Shown piece by piece: positions 1 through 9,358 of a stretch of 64,000 nucleotides of DNA; the first letter of the stretch is position 1; each line of letters opens with the position of its first letter. The notes beneath the pieces were generated by a model that worked only from the letters and a program-made list of their open reading frames with translations, was not told where the DNA came from and did not search any database. The DNA comes from Trichormus sp. M33_DOE_039 (GTDB lineage Bacteria; Cyanobacteriota; Cyanobacteriia; Cyanobacteriales; Nostocaceae): assembly GCA_015296085.1 (NCBI GenBank), contig DVDT01000044.1:62001-126000 (forward strand), written 5' to 3'. A program made the position numbers and the translations under genes.

Positions 1-1251
1 TATAAAGAAATCACCCAGACTGCCGAACGTGGCTTGTTCGATGCAGTATTCCTGGCAGATAGTCCAGGCGTTTGGGGTGGCGCACCAGAGACTCAAAAAC
101 GCAATGGTAAACTTGTTCATTTTGAGCCGGTGACACTTTTTTCAGCCTTGTCCTCCGTCACCAAAAACATCGGCTTTATTGCTACAGCCTCGACTACTTA
201 CGAAGAACCCTATACCCTGGCGCGTAAATTTGCCTCTTTAGATCACTTGAGTCAAGGCCGAGCAGGTTGGAATGTAGTTACCACAGGTAATGAAAACGCC
301 GCCGCTAATTTTGGACTTGAACATCACCCAGAACATAGCCAGCGTTATGAACGGGCTGAAGAGTTTGTGCAAGTGGTAAAAGGGTTGTGGGATAGCTGGG
401 AAGATGATGCCTTTATTCGTGACAGAGAATCAGGGGTGTATTTTGACCCAGATAAACTGCATCTACTCAACCACAAAGGCAAACATTTCTCTGTCAAAGG
501 CCCTTTAAACGTCGGTCGTCCACCCCAAGGCTACCCGGTGATTGTGCAGGCTGGAGCTTCCGAAGCTGGGCGCGACTTGGCTGCACGTACTGCTGAGGTC
601 ATCTTTACCGCCAATCAAACTCTAGCCGACGCTCAAGAATTTTACGCTGACGTAAAAGGTAGATTGGCAAAATATGGGCGCTCTCCAGACGACCTCAAAA
701 TTATGCCTGGGGCTTTCCCAATCATTGGTCGGACTGAAGAAGAAGCTCAAGAGAAGTACGAATTCATCCAATCTTTGATTCATCCCGATGTGGCTTGGGG
801 GATTTTAAAGAACTACTACAAAGGTGTGGATTTATCAAAATACACCTTTGATGATCTAGCTCCCGAACTACCTAACGACACCAACAATAACAAAAGTCGT
901 CTGAAACTAGTCAAGGATTTAGCTACTCGCGGGACTTTGACTCTACGCCAGTTGTATTTGGCACTGGCTACCGCACGAGGTCATCGCACCATCATTGGTA
1001 CTCCCGAAAGCATTGCTGACCAGTTAGAGGAGTGGTTTAACAACGGTGCAGCAGACGGCTTTAATATTATGCCGCCTATCTTGCCGACGGGATTGGATGA
1101 CTTTGTGAATCTGGTTGTTCCTATCCTCCAGAAACGCGGATTGTTCCGTACTGAATACGAGGGTAGTACCTTGCGGGAAAATTTGGGATTACGCCGTCCG
1201 GGTAATCAGTTTGCTACTAAAAAAGAGGCTCAGAAATTGGTTTTGGCGTAA
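1..1251 (+). CDS. LLM-class flavin-dependent monooxygenase, NtaA/SnaA/DszA family (5' end outside window)
   Basis: The reading frame is open from base 1, so the first residues lie upstream; 416 codons are present against about 440 usual. The luciferase-like TIM-barrel is recognisable from GRAGWNVVTTG followed by ENAAANFGL, typical of the NtaA/SnaA/DszA subgroup, and from the EAGRDLAARTAEVIFT segment. Family members use reduced FMN from a partner reductase and O2 to oxidise nitrilotriacetate, sulfones or related xenobiotics. The substrate cannot be read from sequence. An amidohydrolase follows 91 bp downstream, and SsuA/B/C-type transport genes lie in the same direction, so a role in organosulfur or organonitrogen scavenging is inferred. 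A 3' fragment of a close relative survives at 12436. Confidence 0.85.
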   Translation, partial: YKEITQTAERGLFDAVFLADSPGVWGGAPETQKRNGKLVHFEPVTLFSALSSVTKNIGFIATASTTYEEPYTLARKFASLDHLSQGRAGWNVVTTGNENAAANFGLEHHPEHSQRYERAEEFVQVVKGLWDSWEDDAFIRDRESGVYFDPDKLHLLNHKGKHFSVKGPLNVGRPPQGYPVIVQAGASEAGRDLAARTAEVIFTANQTLADAQEFYADVKGRLAKYGRSPDDLKIMPGAFPIIGRTEEEAQEKYEFIQSLIHPDVAWGILKNYYKGVDLSKYTFDDLAPELPNDTNNNKSRLKLVKDLATRGTLTLRQLYLALATARGHRTIIGTPESIADQLEEWFNNGAADGFNIMPPILPTGLDDFVNLVVPILQKRGLFRTEYEGSTLRENLGLRRPGNQFATKKEAQKLVLA

Positions 1252-1300
1252 ACGCTGACGCTCCGCGTAGCGTACTTCTCCGCAGGCGTACACTACGAAT
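1252..1300. repeat. short dispersed GC-rich repeat
   Basis: Right after the monooxygenase stop is a block built from GACGCTCCGCGTAGCG and CTTCTCCGCAGGCGTAC, able to form small hairpins. Related wording (GGTACTTCT, CTCCG, CGCAG) recurs at 18119-18165, and CTACGCGTAGC recurs near 44490. Such blocks are scattered through Nostoc-type genomes between genes. No function can be read here. Confidence 0.55.
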
Positions 1301-1342
1301 TTACTTAGCAATATATCTGTAATTTTTGAAAGGATAAAAATC

Positions 1343-2878
1343 ATGACAGAATATAGCAGATTAAAAACCTCCCGTTCCGCAGCTATTAAAGCCAATCTTG
1401 ATTATCCAGTCATTGATACCGACGTTCACACCAATGATTTCACTCCATCTCTAGAAGATTACATTGCTAATTACGGTGGTTCACAACTTGTAGACGCATT
1501 ACGCAAAGCAGAATCTTCTCGTCTCAACTCCAAAGCCAATGGTAAAGACTGGTATCAACAAACTCCTGAAGAACGTCAATACAACCGCACAATTCGTTCT
1601 CCTTGGTGGGCGAGAGTTACCCGCAATACCTTAGATTTAGCTACTTATACTTTGCCTGAACTATTCTATGAGCGTCAGGCAGAGCAGGGTTCGGACTATT
1701 CTGTACTATTTCCTAACAATGTGCTTGCACCTGCTGGAGCTAGCCCAGAACATCGCCAAGCACTGCAACGGGCAGTCAACCACTATCATGCTGACTTGTA
1801 TCGGAAATATAGCGATCGCCTGACGGTGGTAGCTGGTATCCCTATGACTACTCCCCAAGAAGCTATTGAAGAGTTAGAGTTTGCTGTAAAAACACTAGGC
1901 TTAAAAGTAGCAAACATTCCTGGTGGTGTGAAACGACCCATCAAGGCGATCGCGGATAAATATCCCGCAGATCAATTCCCTGAAGTCGCTAAGTATGCTT
2001 CATACATTGACTTTTACGGATTGGATAGTGAATATGATTACGATCCATTTTGGGCAAAGGTCATTGAATTAGGTGTGCCAGTTACCACTCACTATGGTAG
2101 TCAAGGGTGGACTGGACGCTCTTCCATCAGTAACTACATGAACAACCACATTGGTCACTTTGCTGACGGCTCACAAGCATTTGCCAAAGCGTTGTTCTTT
2201 GGTGGTGTCACCAACCGTTTCCCACAATTGCGTGTAGCAATGCTAGAAGGTGGTGCGGATTGGGGCGCGCACGTATACATTCATTTAGTAGACCGTTTCT
2301 CCAAGCGTAGCCTCAAGGGATTGCAAAACTACAACCCAGAACTCACCAATGCTAATGAGTTGTACGCATTATTTGAGCGTTTTGGTAGCGAGTTCTTAGA
2401 AGCACATCCTCTGACTAAAGAAGAATTAACAAAGAGTGTCTTGGGTTCTTCCTTCAACCGTCATAGCCGTTCACCTGTTGGTAGTGAACTAGAAGACTTT
2501 GCGGCGGCTGGAATTGAAACCATTGAAGATATTCGCGATCGCTGGGTGAATAGTTTCTTCTTCGGTTCTGAATCGGATGATCGCACCATCAGTGCGGCAT
2601 TCAACGACAAAGCCAATCCCTTGGGTGTGAAAATCAACGCCATCTATTCTTCTGATGTTGGTCACTGGGATGTACCTGACCTCACAGATCCTCTAGCAGA
2701 AAGTTGGGATCTAGTCCAAGAAGGCGTGATTTCTGAAGCTGACTTTAAAGCTTATGTCTTCAGTAATCCCTATAAGTTTTACACCCAAGCGAATCCCGAC
2801 TTCTTCAAGGGTACAGCCATTGAATCTAAAGTCAGTCCCACAACCCCACAAGTAGATAAAAACCTTGTAGTGGCTTAA
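1343..2878 (+). CDS. Amidohydrolase (amidohydrolase_2 / metal-dependent TIM-barrel hydrolase)
   Basis: A 511-residue protein starting at ATG 1343 behind an AGGA ribosome binding site. The N-terminus carries VIDTDVHTND, the D-x-H type metal-binding start of amidohydrolase_2 proteins. The C-terminal part has AIYSSDVGHWDVPD, placed like the conserved metal-site Asp of this superfamily. Members hydrolyse or decarboxylate small organic substrates in the cytoplasm. It is longer than typical members (about 300-400 residues), with an insertion-rich middle. It follows the monooxygenase by 91 bp in the same direction, so it may act on the oxidised product. That pairing is inference; the substrate is unknown. 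Confidence 0.8.
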   Translation: MTEYSRLKTSRSAAIKANLDYPVIDTDVHTNDFTPSLEDYIANYGGSQLVDALRKAESSRLNSKANGKDWYQQTPEERQYNRTIRSPWWARVTRNTLDLATYTLPELFYERQAEQGSDYSVLFPNNVLAPAGASPEHRQALQRAVNHYHADLYRKYSDRLTVVAGIPMTTPQEAIEELEFAVKTLGLKVANIPGGVKRPIKAIADKYPADQFPEVAKYASYIDFYGLDSEYDYDPFWAKVIELGVPVTTHYGSQGWTGRSSISNYMNNHIGHFADGSQAFAKALFFGGVTNRFPQLRVAMLEGGADWGAHVYIHLVDRFSKRSLKGLQNYNPELTNANELYALFERFGSEFLEAHPLTKEELTKSVLGSSFNRHSRSPVGSELEDFAAAGIETIEDIRDRWVNSFFFGSESDDRTISAAFNDKANPLGVKINAIYSSDVGHWDVPDLTDPLAESWDLVQEGVISEADFKAYVFSNPYKFYTQANPDFFKGTAIESKVSPTTPQVDKNLVVA

Positions 2879-2942
2879 ATAACTGAATTAGTCTCAGCAT
2901 AAGGGTCAAAATCTAGGAACTTTTAGGATTTACGGGGATTAG

Positions 2943-3147
2943 ATGATTTCTAGTCCCCAATTCCTAAATCGCATGATTGAAGATACACAGCAGATTGTCG
3001 ATACCTTGCGCGGACTGAGTGGAACAGCAGACTTTACTGTAGTACCTGAAGGCGAGCATTATTATTGCCGATGAAGTTTATAGTGACTCGAAATTGCAAC
3101 AATGGCTGATTTCACAAAGCTGTCGTCAAGCTTCTGTAGTCGCCTAA
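2943..3147 (+). pseudogene. Small broken ORF, two frames joined near 3050
   Basis: ATG 2943 opens a 43-codon frame (starting MISSPQFLNRM) that stops at TGA 3072. An overlapping frame, open through 3052-3147, encodes ASIIIADEVYSDSKLQQWLI and stops at TAA 3145. One frameshift around 3050 would give a single protein of about 67 residues, which suggests either a decayed gene or a deletion remnant. The wording FTVVPEG recurs in another form just after the aldo/keto reductase stop (4160-4180). I do not recognise the family. It sits between the amidohydrolase and the aldo/keto reductase. Confidence 0.4.
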
Positions 3148-3168
3148 ATATAATTTTCCTCTTCTAAC

Positions 3169-4167
3169 ATGACATTACCCACAACTAAACTCGGTCAAAC
3201 CGGATTAACTGTTTCCCGCCTCTGTCTTGGCACAATGACCTTCGGTTTGCAGACAGATGAAGCAACTTCTCAGCGGATTCTCGATACCGCCGCCGATGCT
3301 GGCATTAACTTTCTCGATACAGCTGATGTTTATCCCCTTGGGGGCGGACTGACTACAGCTGGAAGTACGGAAGAAATTATTGGACGCTGGCTTAAAGGCA
3401 AACGCGAACATTTTATTTTAGCTACTAAGTGCGTGGGACGAGTCGGGACTGCACCTTGGAATCAGGGTGCTTCACGCAAACATATTTTAGATGCGATCGA
3501 TGCTTCCCTCAGACGATTGGGAACTGATTATGTTGACTTGTATCAATTACATTCTGACGATGCTTCCACTCCCCTAGATGAGACCTTAGAAGCATTAGAT
3601 ACAGTAGTACGTGCTGGGAAGGTACGCTACATCGGAGTTTCTAACTTCTTGGCTTACCGATTGGCTCGCGCCTTGGGTCGTGCCGATGTTCGGAATTTGA
3701 CTCGCTTCGTCTCGATTCAACCCCGCTACAATTTATTATTTCGCGAAATTGAGCGAGAACTTCTGCCTTTAGCAAAGGAAGAAGGATTGGGTGTAATTCC
3801 TTACAATCCTTTAGCGGGTGGTTTACTGACTGGTAAACACAATCTAACTAATGGACCAACAGTCGGTACACGCTTCACCTTGGGAACTGCCGCAGAACGC
3901 TATCAAGAACGCTACTGGCGCGATCGCGAGTTTAATACGGTGGAAGAATTGCGCTCAGTTGCAGAATTCGCGGGATTATCTCTCACTACCTTAGCAGTGG
4001 CTTGGGTGTTAGCTAATCCCATTATTACTGCTCCCATTATCGGAGCTAGCCGTCCAGAACAACTTGCTGACACCCTCAACGCTGTCGAAGTTAAACTTGA
4101 CGACAATTTAAAACAAAAGTTAGACGACATCACCAGCGAGTACCGCAAGGGTGATTCTTTACGGTAG
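3169..4167 (+). CDS. Aldo/keto reductase
   Basis: A 332-residue NADPH-dependent oxidoreductase of the AKR fold. Visible features are FLDTADVYPLGG near residues 48-60 (catalytic Asp and Tyr), ILATKCVGR (catalytic Lys), YVDLYQLHSDD (catalytic His) and the cofactor-binding IIGASRPEQL near the C-terminus. Length is normal for the family. It reduces aldehydes or ketones in the cytoplasm. It lies between the amidohydrolase and an SsuA-like lipoprotein, so it may process a carbonyl product of the cluster (inference). ATG 3169 has no strong ribosome binding site. Confidence 0.88.
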   Translation: MTLPTTKLGQTGLTVSRLCLGTMTFGLQTDEATSQRILDTAADAGINFLDTADVYPLGGGLTTAGSTEEIIGRWLKGKREHFILATKCVGRVGTAPWNQGASRKHILDAIDASLRRLGTDYVDLYQLHSDDASTPLDETLEALDTVVRAGKVRYIGVSNFLAYRLARALGRADVRNLTRFVSIQPRYNLLFREIERELLPLAKEEGLGVIPYNPLAGGLLTGKHNLTNGPTVGTRFTLGTAAERYQERYWRDREFNTVEELRSVAEFAGLSLTTLAVAWVLANPIITAPIIGASRPEQLADTLNAVEVKLDDNLKQKLDDITSEYRKGDSLR

Positions 4168-4309
4168 TACCAGAAGGCAACAAGCAAAAGTAAAAATTCT
4201 GATTTCGTAAGCTTTTGACTTATTTTTTAGATGCTTGCTGTATTTGTAGCCTGTTTTACTGGGCAATGACGAAATCTCAATAACTTAGTATCTCATCGAT
4301 TCAACAGCT

Positions 4310-5350
4310 ATGATTAAACGCCGTCGTTTTCTAAATGTGACTGCATCTAGTTTGGGCGGTTTCTCTATGGCTTATTTGTTGGGAAGTTGTAGTCAACAAA
4401 GCCAAGAAAATGTGGTAAATAACACCAGTTCCCTGGGAATTAAAGCAAAAGTTCTCCGCATGGGGTATCAGAGTGCGGGGGATCTTGTTCGCAATCGGCA
4501 AGTTTTAGAGAAACGCTTAGATCCATTGGGAATCAAGGTAGAGTGGTTGCAATTTGTCCAAGGGCCGCAACTTATGGAAGGGATGCGTGCGGGTAAGGTT
4601 GATGTTGGCTCAGTGGGAGAAACACCGCCAATTTTTGCCCAAGTCGCTGGTTCAGAGCTGGTTTATGTTGTTGGTACACAAAGAACCCCAACTACGGGAA
4701 CAAGTAGTGTGATTGCCGTTCCACCAGAGTCTCCATTGCAAAAATTTGAGGAGATTAAGGGGCAAGAAGTATATTTTCAAAAAGGCTCGGCATCTCACTA
4801 TTTTATTCTCAGAGCCTTGCAGTCAATTGGCTTGACCATCAAAGATATTAAAATCAAAAGTATTCCGACCATTGAGGCACGGGCAGCTTTTCTAGAAGGT
4901 CGAATTCCTGTGTGGATGACAGGAGATCCACATTATGCGATCGCCCAAAAAATGGGTCGCATTCGTGTCCTGAGGGATTCTGTCGGGCTAGATTCTCCAG
5001 GTGGCTACTACATTGCAGACAGAAAGTTTGCTGAAGAAAATACTGGCTTACTCAAAATTATCATTGAGGAACTTCATGCTCTTGACAAATGGGCAGAGTC
5101 AAATCGAGATGAAGTAAAAAAATTGATGATCACAGAACAAAAGCTTGACGAAGATGTAGCTGCTAGGGTGATGTCTCGGCGCACTTTTGCGGGACGTAGA
5201 GGTCTCAGTCCTGCGCTGATAGCAGAACAACAACGCGTAGCTGATTTATTCTTTCAAGAAGGTGTCATACCTAAGAAAATCAATATTAATGATGCGTTAC
5301 TTTCCCCTGATCTCTATGCGGCAATCACACCACCAGAAATAATGGTCTAG
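4310..5350 (+). CDS. ssuA-like: Aliphatic sulfonate-type ABC transporter substrate-binding lipoprotein (SsuA-like, copy 1)
   Basis: A 346-residue periplasmic binding protein. Residues 1-27 combine a twin-arginine-like KRRRF start with a lipobox LLGSC (Cys27). The mature part carries the SsuA/TauA hallmarks VLRMGYQSAGDLV, GSVGETPPIFAQ and FQKGSASHYFILRAL. The usual ligand-pocket stretch WVTWDPHLALAQ (kept in the second copy at 11339) here reads WMTGDPHYAIAQ, with Gly for the Trp, so ligand preference may differ. Its partner permease and ATPase genes come after an interposed exporter gene. Specificity for alkanesulfonates is inferred from family only. Confidence 0.85.
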   Translation: MIKRRRFLNVTASSLGGFSMAYLLGSCSQQSQENVVNNTSSLGIKAKVLRMGYQSAGDLVRNRQVLEKRLDPLGIKVEWLQFVQGPQLMEGMRAGKVDVGSVGETPPIFAQVAGSELVYVVGTQRTPTTGTSSVIAVPPESPLQKFEEIKGQEVYFQKGSASHYFILRALQSIGLTIKDIKIKSIPTIEARAAFLEGRIPVWMTGDPHYAIAQKMGRIRVLRDSVGLDSPGGYYIADRKFAEENTGLLKIIIEELHALDKWAESNRDEVKKLMITEQKLDEDVAARVMSRRTFAGRRGLSPALIAEQQRVADLFFQEGVIPKKININDALLSPDLYAAITPPEIMV

Positions 5351-5408
5351 TTAGGGGTATAGGAGAGCAAGTCAATTTGTCAGTATGGTGGTTTAGTTTT
5401 TATCTTTC

Positions 5409-5469
5409 CCTTACACCCCTGCACCCCTACACCCTTACACCCCACACCCCTACACCCCCACACCCTTGT
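5409..5469 (+). repeat. C-rich degenerate 7-8 bp tandem repeat
   Basis: Seven or so degenerate copies of a unit close to ACACCCCT/ACCCCTAC, running right up to the exporter start codon and replacing any ribosome binding site. This is the short tandemly repeated type common in heterocystous cyanobacteria. An inverted copy overlaps the other end of the exporter gene (7291-7316), and a relative lies at 52182-52216. Confidence 0.75.
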
Positions 5470-5471
5470 TC

Positions 5472-7310
5472 ATGAAGAAAAAGTCCAGAAAATCCCCATC
5501 CTTTCAACGTGCTGCTGACGCGCCAAAATTGCCTGATACACCATTCAGGTTTATTTACCATTTTGTCAATCAGTTTCGGTGGTGGTACTTAGCAATGGTG
5601 ATTTTTGAGGCACTGCATGCAACTTGCGGCATCATGTTGCCATATGCTATTGGCGAGATCATTCGGGGTGTTACTAAATCAAATAGCAGCAACCAAATTA
5701 TTTTGGCGGCCATGAGTCAACCTTTAATGCTGTTCGCTGCATTAAGTGTGGGTGAGGTAGTGTTCGGTCGTGCTTCTGGACTCTTGCATACAATCCGCCA
5801 TCCTATCCACCGACAACATATTGTCAGAGCATTGTATGCGTACTTGCAACACCATTCTCATCGCTATATGAGCAGTAGTTTTGCTGGGGCTTTGGCGCAT
5901 CGAATCAGCGAAACCTCTCTGGGTGTTACCCAAACGATGGCTATGTTGATCACTGAATTTATGCCGATCATCATTGTGTTCAGTGTCTCAACGGTGTTAC
6001 TTTACCATGCTCACCCGCAACTGGCTGCTTTTGTGGGAATTTGGGCGGTACTATTTTTGAGTATTTCTTTTTGGTTGGCGACTCGTTGCCGACCTTACGC
6101 ACTGAAAGCGGCTGCGGCTAGAAGTGAAACTACTGGCATGATTGTTGATTCTGTCACCAATCTGACCAGCACTAAATTATTTGCGCGTCTGGGTTTTGAA
6201 AGACGATATCTGGATGATCAATTAAGGCGAGAACTCAAAGAGGTCAGGAAATCGAATTGGTATTCTGAGCGAGTGCGTTGGTTTCAGTTTGTGTCAGCAG
6301 CAATTCTGAAAATTGGTACTCTGTATTATTCAATCTCGCTCTGGAGTCGGGGAGCGATCGCGGCGGCTGATTTTGTAGTTGCAACTAGTTTATCGCTGTT
6401 AATTATTAGTGAAGCCCGCAATTTGAGTAAACGTTTCCTAGAATTTTTTGAGCATATCGGCAATGTGGCTAATGGAGTTTACACCATCGTTCAGCCCCAT
6501 GAACTGGTTGACCGTGAAGATGCGATCGCTCACTCCATCTCTCAGGGCGGCATTGAATTTCGTCATGTCCATTTCAGTTACTCGGCTGGAAAACAAGTCT
6601 TCGAGAATCTATCCGTCATGATCAAACCAGGTGAGCGTGTGGGGCTAGTGGGTTTCTCTGGCTCTGGAAAATCTACCTTTGTCAATTTGATTTTGCGTCT
6701 GTTTGACCCCCAATCTGGACAAATCCTCATTGATGGGGTTGACATTCGAGACATGACGCAAGATGCCCTCCACGCCCAGATTAGCTTGATTCCGCAAGAT
6801 CCATCGCTGTTCCATCGCACTTTGCTGGAAAATATTCGTTATGGGCGACTAGAAGCCACTGATGAGGAAGTGATTGAAGCGGCTAGTAAAGCTCATGCAC
6901 ACGGTTTTATTGCGCCGATGCAGGAGGGATATAACTCTCTAGTCGGGGAACGGGGTGTCAAACTCTCTGGTGGGCAAAGGCAAAGGATTGCGATCGCACG
7001 AGTTATCCTCAAAGATGCACCAATACTAATCCTAGATGAAGCGACTTCTAGCCTAGATTCGATTACCGAAAAAGCCATCCAGGACACTCTGGATTTAGCA
7101 ATGAATGATAAAACGGTGATCGTGGTGGCTCATCGCCTATCTACAATCTCCCATCTTGACCGTATTTTAGTATTTGATCGAGGTCGCATCGTTGAAGATG
7201 GCACTCATGCCAAATTACTAGCACGCGGTGGTGCTTACTACAGATTATGGAAAATGCAGGCGGGTGGCTTTTTACCAGTGGAAGCTAAAGAGAGGGGTGT
7301 AGGGGTGTAG
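5472..7310 (+). CDS. ABC exporter, fused membrane and ATPase domains (MsbA/multidrug type)
   Basis: ATG 5472 is preferred over TTG 5466, giving 612 residues. The N-terminal half (to about residue 330) has six hydrophobic segments of the type I ABC exporter fold. The C-terminal half is an ATPase with Walker A GFSGSGKST, signature [13 protein letters not shown], Walker B ILILDEATSSLD and switch His in VVAHRLS. A homodimer in the plasma membrane is expected; cargo is unknown. It splits the ssuA and ssuC genes. Its last codons (RGVGV and stop) come from a G-rich repeat that is the inverted match of the C-rich repeat before its start, suggesting a cassette insertion. Confidence 0.88.
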   Translation: MKKKSRKSPSFQRAADAPKLPDTPFRFIYHFVNQFRWWYLAMVIFEALHATCGIMLPYAIGEIIRGVTKSNSSNQIILAAMSQPLMLFAALSVGEVVFGRASGLLHTIRHPIHRQHIVRALYAYLQHHSHRYMSSSFAGALAHRISETSLGVTQTMAMLITEFMPIIIVFSVSTVLLYHAHPQLAAFVGIWAVLFLSISFWLATRCRPYALKAAAARSETTGMIVDSVTNLTSTKLFARLGFERRYLDDQLRRELKEVRKSNWYSERVRWFQFVSAAILKIGTLYYSISLWSRGAIAAADFVVATSLSLLIISEARNLSKRFLEFFEHIGNVANGVYTIVQPHELVDREDAIAHSISQGGIEFRHVHFSYSAGKQVFENLSVMIKPGERVGLVGFSGSGKSTFVNLILRLFDPQSGQILIDGVDIRDMTQDALHAQISLIPQDPSLFHRTLLENIRYGRLEATDEEVIEAASKAHAHGFIAPMQEGYNSLVGERGVKLSGGQRQRIAIARVILKDAPILILDEATSSLDSITEKAIQDTLDLAMNDKTVIVVAHRLSTISHLDRILVFDRGRIVEDGTHAKLLARGGAYYRLWKMQAGGFLPVEAKERGVGV

Positions 7311-7316
7311 GGGTTT
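7291..7316 (-). repeat. Inverted copy of the C-rich heptamer repeat, overlapping the exporter 3' end
   Basis: GAGGGGTGTAGGGGTGTAGG, read on the plus strand, is the reverse complement of the ACCCCTACACCCCT unit found at 5409-5469. The exporter stop codon TAG (7308-7310) lies inside it. Confidence 0.7.
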
Positions 7317-7499
7317 GGAGAGGATTCTGCCCAATTCCCGCTTTTATTCAATTTGAGGTTGCATTTTCCATAATTTCGTGTAAAATTTTGACTATAAACT
7401 ACGGTAATTCAATCAAGATACCGTATTTAACTATCGCTCAACCAAACAAAGCAGTATAGAGATTCTTAATTTTGAATATTTCATGCGGAGCAAAGCGAC

Positions 7500-8318
7500 G
7501 TGACTCTTACACTCAACAGAACTAATCACATATCACTGAACACATTCCTGCAAAACAAGCTATTGCAAAAAATTATTCCTTGGATTGTACCTGTTGCTGT
7601 ACTACTACTTTGGGAGATTGCTTCTAGAAGCGGTTTTTTATCTACAAGGATTTTACCCGCACCAAGTAGTGTAGTTTTTACAGCATTTAAACTAGCCTCC
7701 ACAGGAGAACTTTTTGTACATATCGGAATCAGTGCTGGGCGTGCGATATCTGGTTTTTTAGTTGGTGGAAGTATAGGCTTTTTGCTAGGGCTGATTAATG
7801 GCTTTTTTCCGCTTGCAGAAAAGTTATTAGATAGTTCATTACAAATGCTCAGAACTATTCCAAACTTGGCATTAATTCCCCTAGTAATTCTGTGGTTTGG
7901 TATTGGCGATCAAGCACGGTTATTTCTAGTATCTATGGGGGTATTTTTTCCTTTATATCTTAATACCTTTCATGGGATTCGGAGTGTAGATGCTGGGCTG
8001 ATTGAGATGGGCAGGGTCTATGGATTAAAGACACCCCAACTTTTATGGCAAATTATTTTTCCAGGCGCATTATCTTCAATTCTGGTCGGTGTCAGATTTT
8101 CTCTGGGAGTAATGTGGCTGACTTTAATTGTGGCTGAAACAATTGCAGCTGATTCTGGAATTGGCTATATGGCAATGAATGCTCGTGAATTTATGCAAAC
8201 AGATGTTGTTGTTTTGAGCATTATTATTTATGCCTTATTAGGTAAATTAGCAGATGCTGTAGCTAGATTTTTAGAAAGAAAGTTCTTGGATTGGAATCCT
8301 AATTACCAGAATGGTTAA
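7500..8318 (+). CDS. ssuC-like: Sulfonate/taurine-type ABC transporter permease (SsuC-like)
   Basis: A 272-residue integral membrane protein with about six hydrophobic segments and the BPD_transp_1 coupling region (EMGRVYGLKTPQLLWQIIFPG, the EAA loop) that docks on the ATPase. GTG 7500 is chosen because GGAG ends 9 bases upstream; the ATG at 7483 is out of frame and encodes only six residues. The start module CGGAGCAAAGCGACGTG recurs almost exactly before the GTG start at 49987. With the SsuB-like ATPase (8538) and either SsuA copy it should form an importer for sulfonates or similar anions. Confidence 0.87.
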   Translation: MTLTLNRTNHISLNTFLQNKLLQKIIPWIVPVAVLLLWEIASRSGFLSTRILPAPSSVVFTAFKLASTGELFVHIGISAGRAISGFLVGGSIGFLLGLINGFFPLAEKLLDSSLQMLRTIPNLALIPLVILWFGIGDQARLFLVSMGVFFPLYLNTFHGIRSVDAGLIEMGRVYGLKTPQLLWQIIFPGALSSILVGVRFSLGVMWLTLIVAETIAADSGIGYMAMNAREFMQTDVVVLSIIIYALLGKLADAVARFLERKFLDWNPNYQNG

Positions 8319-8537
8319 ATGAAGGGCAGGGAACTGTGTAGAAAGATATTAAGCTTTTAATTTTTACACTCATCTATTAGTCTTAGCAACAATTAATAGT
8401 CAAAGCGAAAATATCTATGATGGCTTACTTTTTACTGTGTTTATCCAGAGTTCAAAAATAACATAATATTTTTGATTAGAACTTAACCCTGGGGCATAGT
8501 TATAAACAACTTATTCAAAGAAATCGAGGTTTGAAAT

Positions 8538-9308
8538 ATGGTTGCAACAATCAGAGGCACACATTTAAATATTTTAGATTTGACTAAAGCTTTTGGCGAT
8601 AAAATTGTTTTGAATACTCTAAACTTAGAGGTAAAACCAGGCGAATTTGTGGCGATTGTTGGACGCAGTGGTTGCGGGAAAAGCACTCTTTTGCGTCTAG
8701 TATCGGGATTAGATAAACCCAGTTCTGGCGGAATTTTACTAGATGGAGAACCGTTGCGTAAGCTTAGTAACTCCATCAGAGTGATGTTTCAAGATTCTCG
8801 CTTATTACCTTGGAAGCATGTTATTCAAAATGTAGGTTTAGGCTTACAGGAGAACTGGCAAGATAAAGCTTTGTGGGCATTGGAAAAAGTAGAACTCAAA
8901 GACAGAGCCGATGAATGGCCATCTGTATTGTCTGGTGGACAACGTCAACGGGTTTCACTAGCCAGAGCCTTAGTCAATCAACCACGTTTATTACTGCTTG
9001 ATGAACCCCTAGGGGCGTTGGATGCCTTAACTCGCTTAGAGATGCAGAAATTAATTGAAAACTTGTGGTTAGAGCGAGGTTTTACGGCCTTTTTAGTGAC
9101 TCATGACGTAGAAGAAGCTGTAGCACTGGCAGACAGAGTGATAGTGATTGAACATGGACGCATTGCGCTAGATTTGCCTGTGAATCTGCCACGTCCAAGA
9201 GATAGAGCGAGTGAAGCCTTCACTGATATTAGGGAAACTGTTTTAGAGCAAGTAATGAATCGCGAGGGCGATCGCAAAAATCAGAAATTATTACAGTTGA
9301 GTAACTAG
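8538..9308 (+). CDS. ssuB-like: Sulfonate/taurine-type ABC transporter ATPase (SsuB-like)
   Basis: A 256-residue importer ATPase starting at ATG 8538 behind GAGG. It has Walker [12 protein letters not shown]-loop in [12 protein letters not shown], signature [14 protein letters not shown], Walker [13 protein letters not shown] and switch His in [14 protein letters not shown] after the Q-loop is typical of SsuB/TauB/NrtD-type ATPases. It follows the permease after a 219 bp gap in which I see no other feature. It powers import through the 7500 permease. Confidence 0.9.
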   Translation: MVATIRGTHLNILDLTKAFGDKIVLNTLNLEVKPGEFVAIVGRSGCGKSTLLRLVSGLDKPSSGGILLDGEPLRKLSNSIRVMFQDSRLLPWKHVIQNVGLGLQENWQDKALWALEKVELKDRADEWPSVLSGGQRQRVSLARALVNQPRLLLLDEPLGALDALTRLEMQKLIENLWLERGFTAFLVTHDVEEAVALADRVIVIEHGRIALDLPVNLPRPRDRASEAFTDIRETVLEQVMNREGDRKNQKLLQLSN

Positions 9309-9358
9309 TCATAGCAGAATTTTTTGGATTCGCCACTCAATACACACTGTTGTCAGCG

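Noticed and set aside
5409-5469. Tandem C-rich repeats as a possible CRISPR array
   Set aside because: Units are 7-8 bp with no spacers; this is the cyanobacterial short tandem repeat type.
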